Below, piece by piece: positions 61,911 to 64,000 of a DNA stretch of 64,000 nucleotides (position 1 is the first letter of the stretch; every line of letters begins with the position of its first letter). The stretch covers positions 747,352 to 811,351 of the forward strand of contig VFFE01006626.1 of assembly GCA_008921705.1 (NCBI GenBank). Reading direction: 5' to 3'. Source of the DNA: Burhinus oedicnemus. Lineage: Eukaryota; Chordata; Aves; Charadriiformes; Burhinidae. The translations under genes were made by a program, and so were the position numbers. The notes below the pieces were generated by a model. It saw only the letters and a list, made by a program, of their open reading frames with translations. It was not told the origin of the DNA and did no database searches.

Positions 61911-62522
61911 CGCCTGGCAGCCCCTGTGCCCACAGAACGAGAGTAGCAGTGCCTTCTCGCCAGTTGTCCCTTTCTCACCACCAGGAGCTGCTGGGGATCA
62001 AATCTTTTGGAGTTAATTATTTAAGAGTTAAGTGCACACAAAACATGATTCATCACTCCTGCAGTTCATGAGATTCTGAAGTTTCCCAAGACTGTGGAGC
62101 ATTGTGGGAGCTCTTACAGCTCTTTAATGAAACACGTGACCAGCAGGCAAACTGATTTTCTAACTCTTATTTTTATTTTTCTTAGCAGCACTTGCTGTTC
62201 TGCTCTGCGTGTGCTGGGTAGGATATGTGTTGGTACGTGTTCTCTACTTTTGATATATGTGGTACCCCATTCTTATTTCCTGCCTATTTTGTGCTATACG
62301 TTTCAGTTGTATTTTTTGTTAGCAAATCCCACAGATAAGCTCTATGTTACTCACATTATTTCTGTTTCCTTCTATCCAGTTAGCAGAGGCTGAATTGGAG
62401 CATCTTGGTGGTTCAACTGTTGGAGGCTGTAAGACCTGTTTATTATTTCTGAGTGAAAACCAGGGAGCTGAGGCACCCTTTCTGATACTCAAAACAATGA
62501 CTGTATGTACAGTTTGAGGTAG

Positions 62523-62527
<5 letters not shown>
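61911..62527. other. Noncoding DNA right of the CRE cluster
   Basis: Complex sequence with an AT-rich GTTAATTATTTAAG segment at about 62013-62026 and an E-box CACGTG at 62133-62138. The 99-codon plus-strand frame at 62094-62393 is hydrophobic because of its T content and has no recognisable similarity. Confidence 0.4.

Positions 62528-62553
<26 letters not shown>
62528..62553. repeat. A26 homopolymer
   Basis: The longest A run in the window, followed by GGCGGGGGGAG. It could be the tail of a retroposed copy lying to the left on plus, but no body is recognised. Confidence 0.95.
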
Positions 62554-62554
<1 letters not shown>

Positions 62555-64000
62555 GCGGGGGGAGCCCAATTATATTGTTTGAGGACATCATTGGCACCAG
62601 CCAGAGAAGAAAGACGTGAGCAAACAGATCTAGAACAAAAGCTTAGTCGTAGAGGATAGACAGGGTCCTGTATTATTATTTCTAGTATTACTTTTTAGAT
62701 TTTTCTGCAGAAACATAAATGGTGAAGGGGAGGAGGAAAGGAGTAAGGAAGGCTATAGCTTTTGTTGTAAAGGTTTTGTCTGCATTTGGGACAAGGAGGA
62801 GTCACGTCAAGGGATGCTGACAGTTTTAAGTTTTCAGGGGTAGATAATTTTCTCCAATCCATGTATTGGAATTTCTTTCCTATTTTAGTCTACACTGGAT
62901 TTCACGTGGCACATAGAAGAGATGTTTGATCAACTTTAAGGGTAGCCATGTGCCTAAAACTATTGTTGGAAAGAGTTATGCGTGACGCTAGGGAAGCAGT
63001 GCAAAGGTGGTGTTAAGATTGTGCTTTGGATCACTTTGGTGAGAAGGCAGAAAGAGGCGTGTTGTCTTTATAAACTGAGGAATCGCAAGGGGAAGGGCTG
63101 TGAGCAGTTGATTCCTCCTGAGCTGTGGCAAATGGCTGGTAAGTCAGAGTTGCTGCAGGCAGAAAGCTAAGCACTGAAGCAGCCTGCGTGTCCTCTGGTG
63201 GTGTGGAAGCTGTTCATATCATGACCCAAATTAAAGGGTTTTGTTTTCATAGTGCAATATAAAAGTGATTTAATGTTTTGTAATTGTTTTCTTGGAGAAG
63301 ACAAAAAAGATACTTATGTGAGGTTCAGTTAAAGACACAACAACTGTAATTCATCTCTGAATCAGTCGGAACATTTTTAAAATGTATGCAGCTTAAGATA
63401 GCTGTATTATTAAGAAGCCACACTGGAACTGTAAATCAAAAGGCATCTTTGAATTTATTTTTTTCTTCAATGCCAGGTGTACGGAGAACTTCTGTATCAT
63501 TAGGCCAATGGGAGGAAAGATTTAAGATTTCGGTCCTTTTCATAGTTTTCTTCTTTTCTTGTAAAGAATCCTACTGTAATGACAAGTATTGACATCAGAA
63601 TAAAATGCTTTAGGAAAATAATTAAAATAACATTATGCATCATTATGCATTTAAGTTCATCTTGGGGTGGTTTAGCAGCATTGATGCTGAGCCTAGAAAG
63701 GTGTCTGCCATATGTTCCAAAACAGCTTAAAACACCTAAAGAACTGATGGATAGCTGTTGGTGTGGATGGTTGTATGTAAGTGCATCCATGTATAGAGAC
63801 ACAGAGCGCAGACTTCCCATTCGTATGAAAATGGAATGAGCCAAAGGCACCTGAAGTGTTTCACATGAGATAAGCAGGGGAAGATGCTCTGAGAGGAGCC
63901 GTTACCACTGCACTGTTTACTGTGTTTCCTGTACTGGTGGCAAGCTTAGATCGGTGCTTTAGGGCTTCTGGAACAAGCAAGATGAAGCCCAAACAGATCT
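62554..64000. other. Unique noncoding DNA to window end
   Basis: No gene. A perfect 10-base tandem duplication, CATTATGCAT twice, lies at 63631-63650. Overlapping frames on both strands at 63500-63850 are unconvincing. Confidence 0.5.

Noticed and set aside
62528..62553. A26 as the tail of a processed pseudogene (also A19 at 57084 and A16 at 32504)
   Set aside because: No upstream coding similarity or target-site duplication is recognisable.
1..64000. Search for tRNA, rRNA, known microRNA, endogenous retrovirus or bacterial operon signatures
   Set aside because: No cloverleaf boxes, familiar microRNA seeds with hairpins, LTR pairs, retroviral motifs or ribosome-binding arrays were recognised by reading. 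A computational scan could still find diverged copies.

Overview
The window reads as vertebrate, and specifically avian, nuclear DNA with no protein-coding gene that I can support. The most diagnostic element is a 55-base CR1 LINE 3' tail on the minus strand (47410-47464), of the form that dominates bird genomes. The rest fits that setting: few repeats, several worn MIR-like SINE remnants, many A/T homopolymers, A/C-rich tracts and short microsatellites. Six-frame reading gives only short, overlapping, low-complexity or antiparallel open frames. None carries a domain, operon structure or ribosome-binding context that I recognise, and many begin at TTG or GTG rather than ATG. The window is therefore best described as intergenic or, more likely, the interior of one or more long introns. 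By eye the plus strand looks richer in T than A and in G than C, and long T-runs outnumber long A-runs. That pattern is typical of the sense strand of a transcribed intron.

Layout. 1-9.3 kb: unique noncoding DNA with a 74-base polypyrimidine tract and one TA/CA microsatellite. 9.3-11.6 kb: two MIR-like remnants around a 48-base pure A/T block. 12-26.5 kb: unique DNA with T27, C13 and a G-quadruplex motif that contains a telomere-like hexamer. 26.6-32.3 kb: the best MIR-like remnant (plus) and another on minus. 34-37.7 kb: a 20-base perfect palindrome and an enhancer-like block next to G7 runs. 40-45 kb: unique DNA with a small degenerate tandem repeat. 45.45-46.35 kb: a clear two-lobed CpG island, the strongest functional candidate, followed by a block with paired SOX-type sites. 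47.4 kb: the CR1 tail. 48.6 kb: a (CT)n tract that mimics a splice acceptor. 50.5 kb: a canonical G-quadruplex motif. 54.8 kb: an A/C-rich tract. 57.9-58.3 kb and 61.2-62.1 kb: two further CpG-rich stretches, the second including a CRE/CCAAT/CRE cluster. 62.5 kb: A26.

No genes can be shown to work together here. The functional hypotheses are regulatory: the CpG island may be an alternative promoter or a lncRNA promoter inside a larger transcription unit, and the CRE/CCAAT cluster may be a cAMP-responsive promoter or enhancer. I found no credible new protein system, CRISPR array, tRNA, rRNA or provirus. Species and locus cannot be named from the sequence alone.
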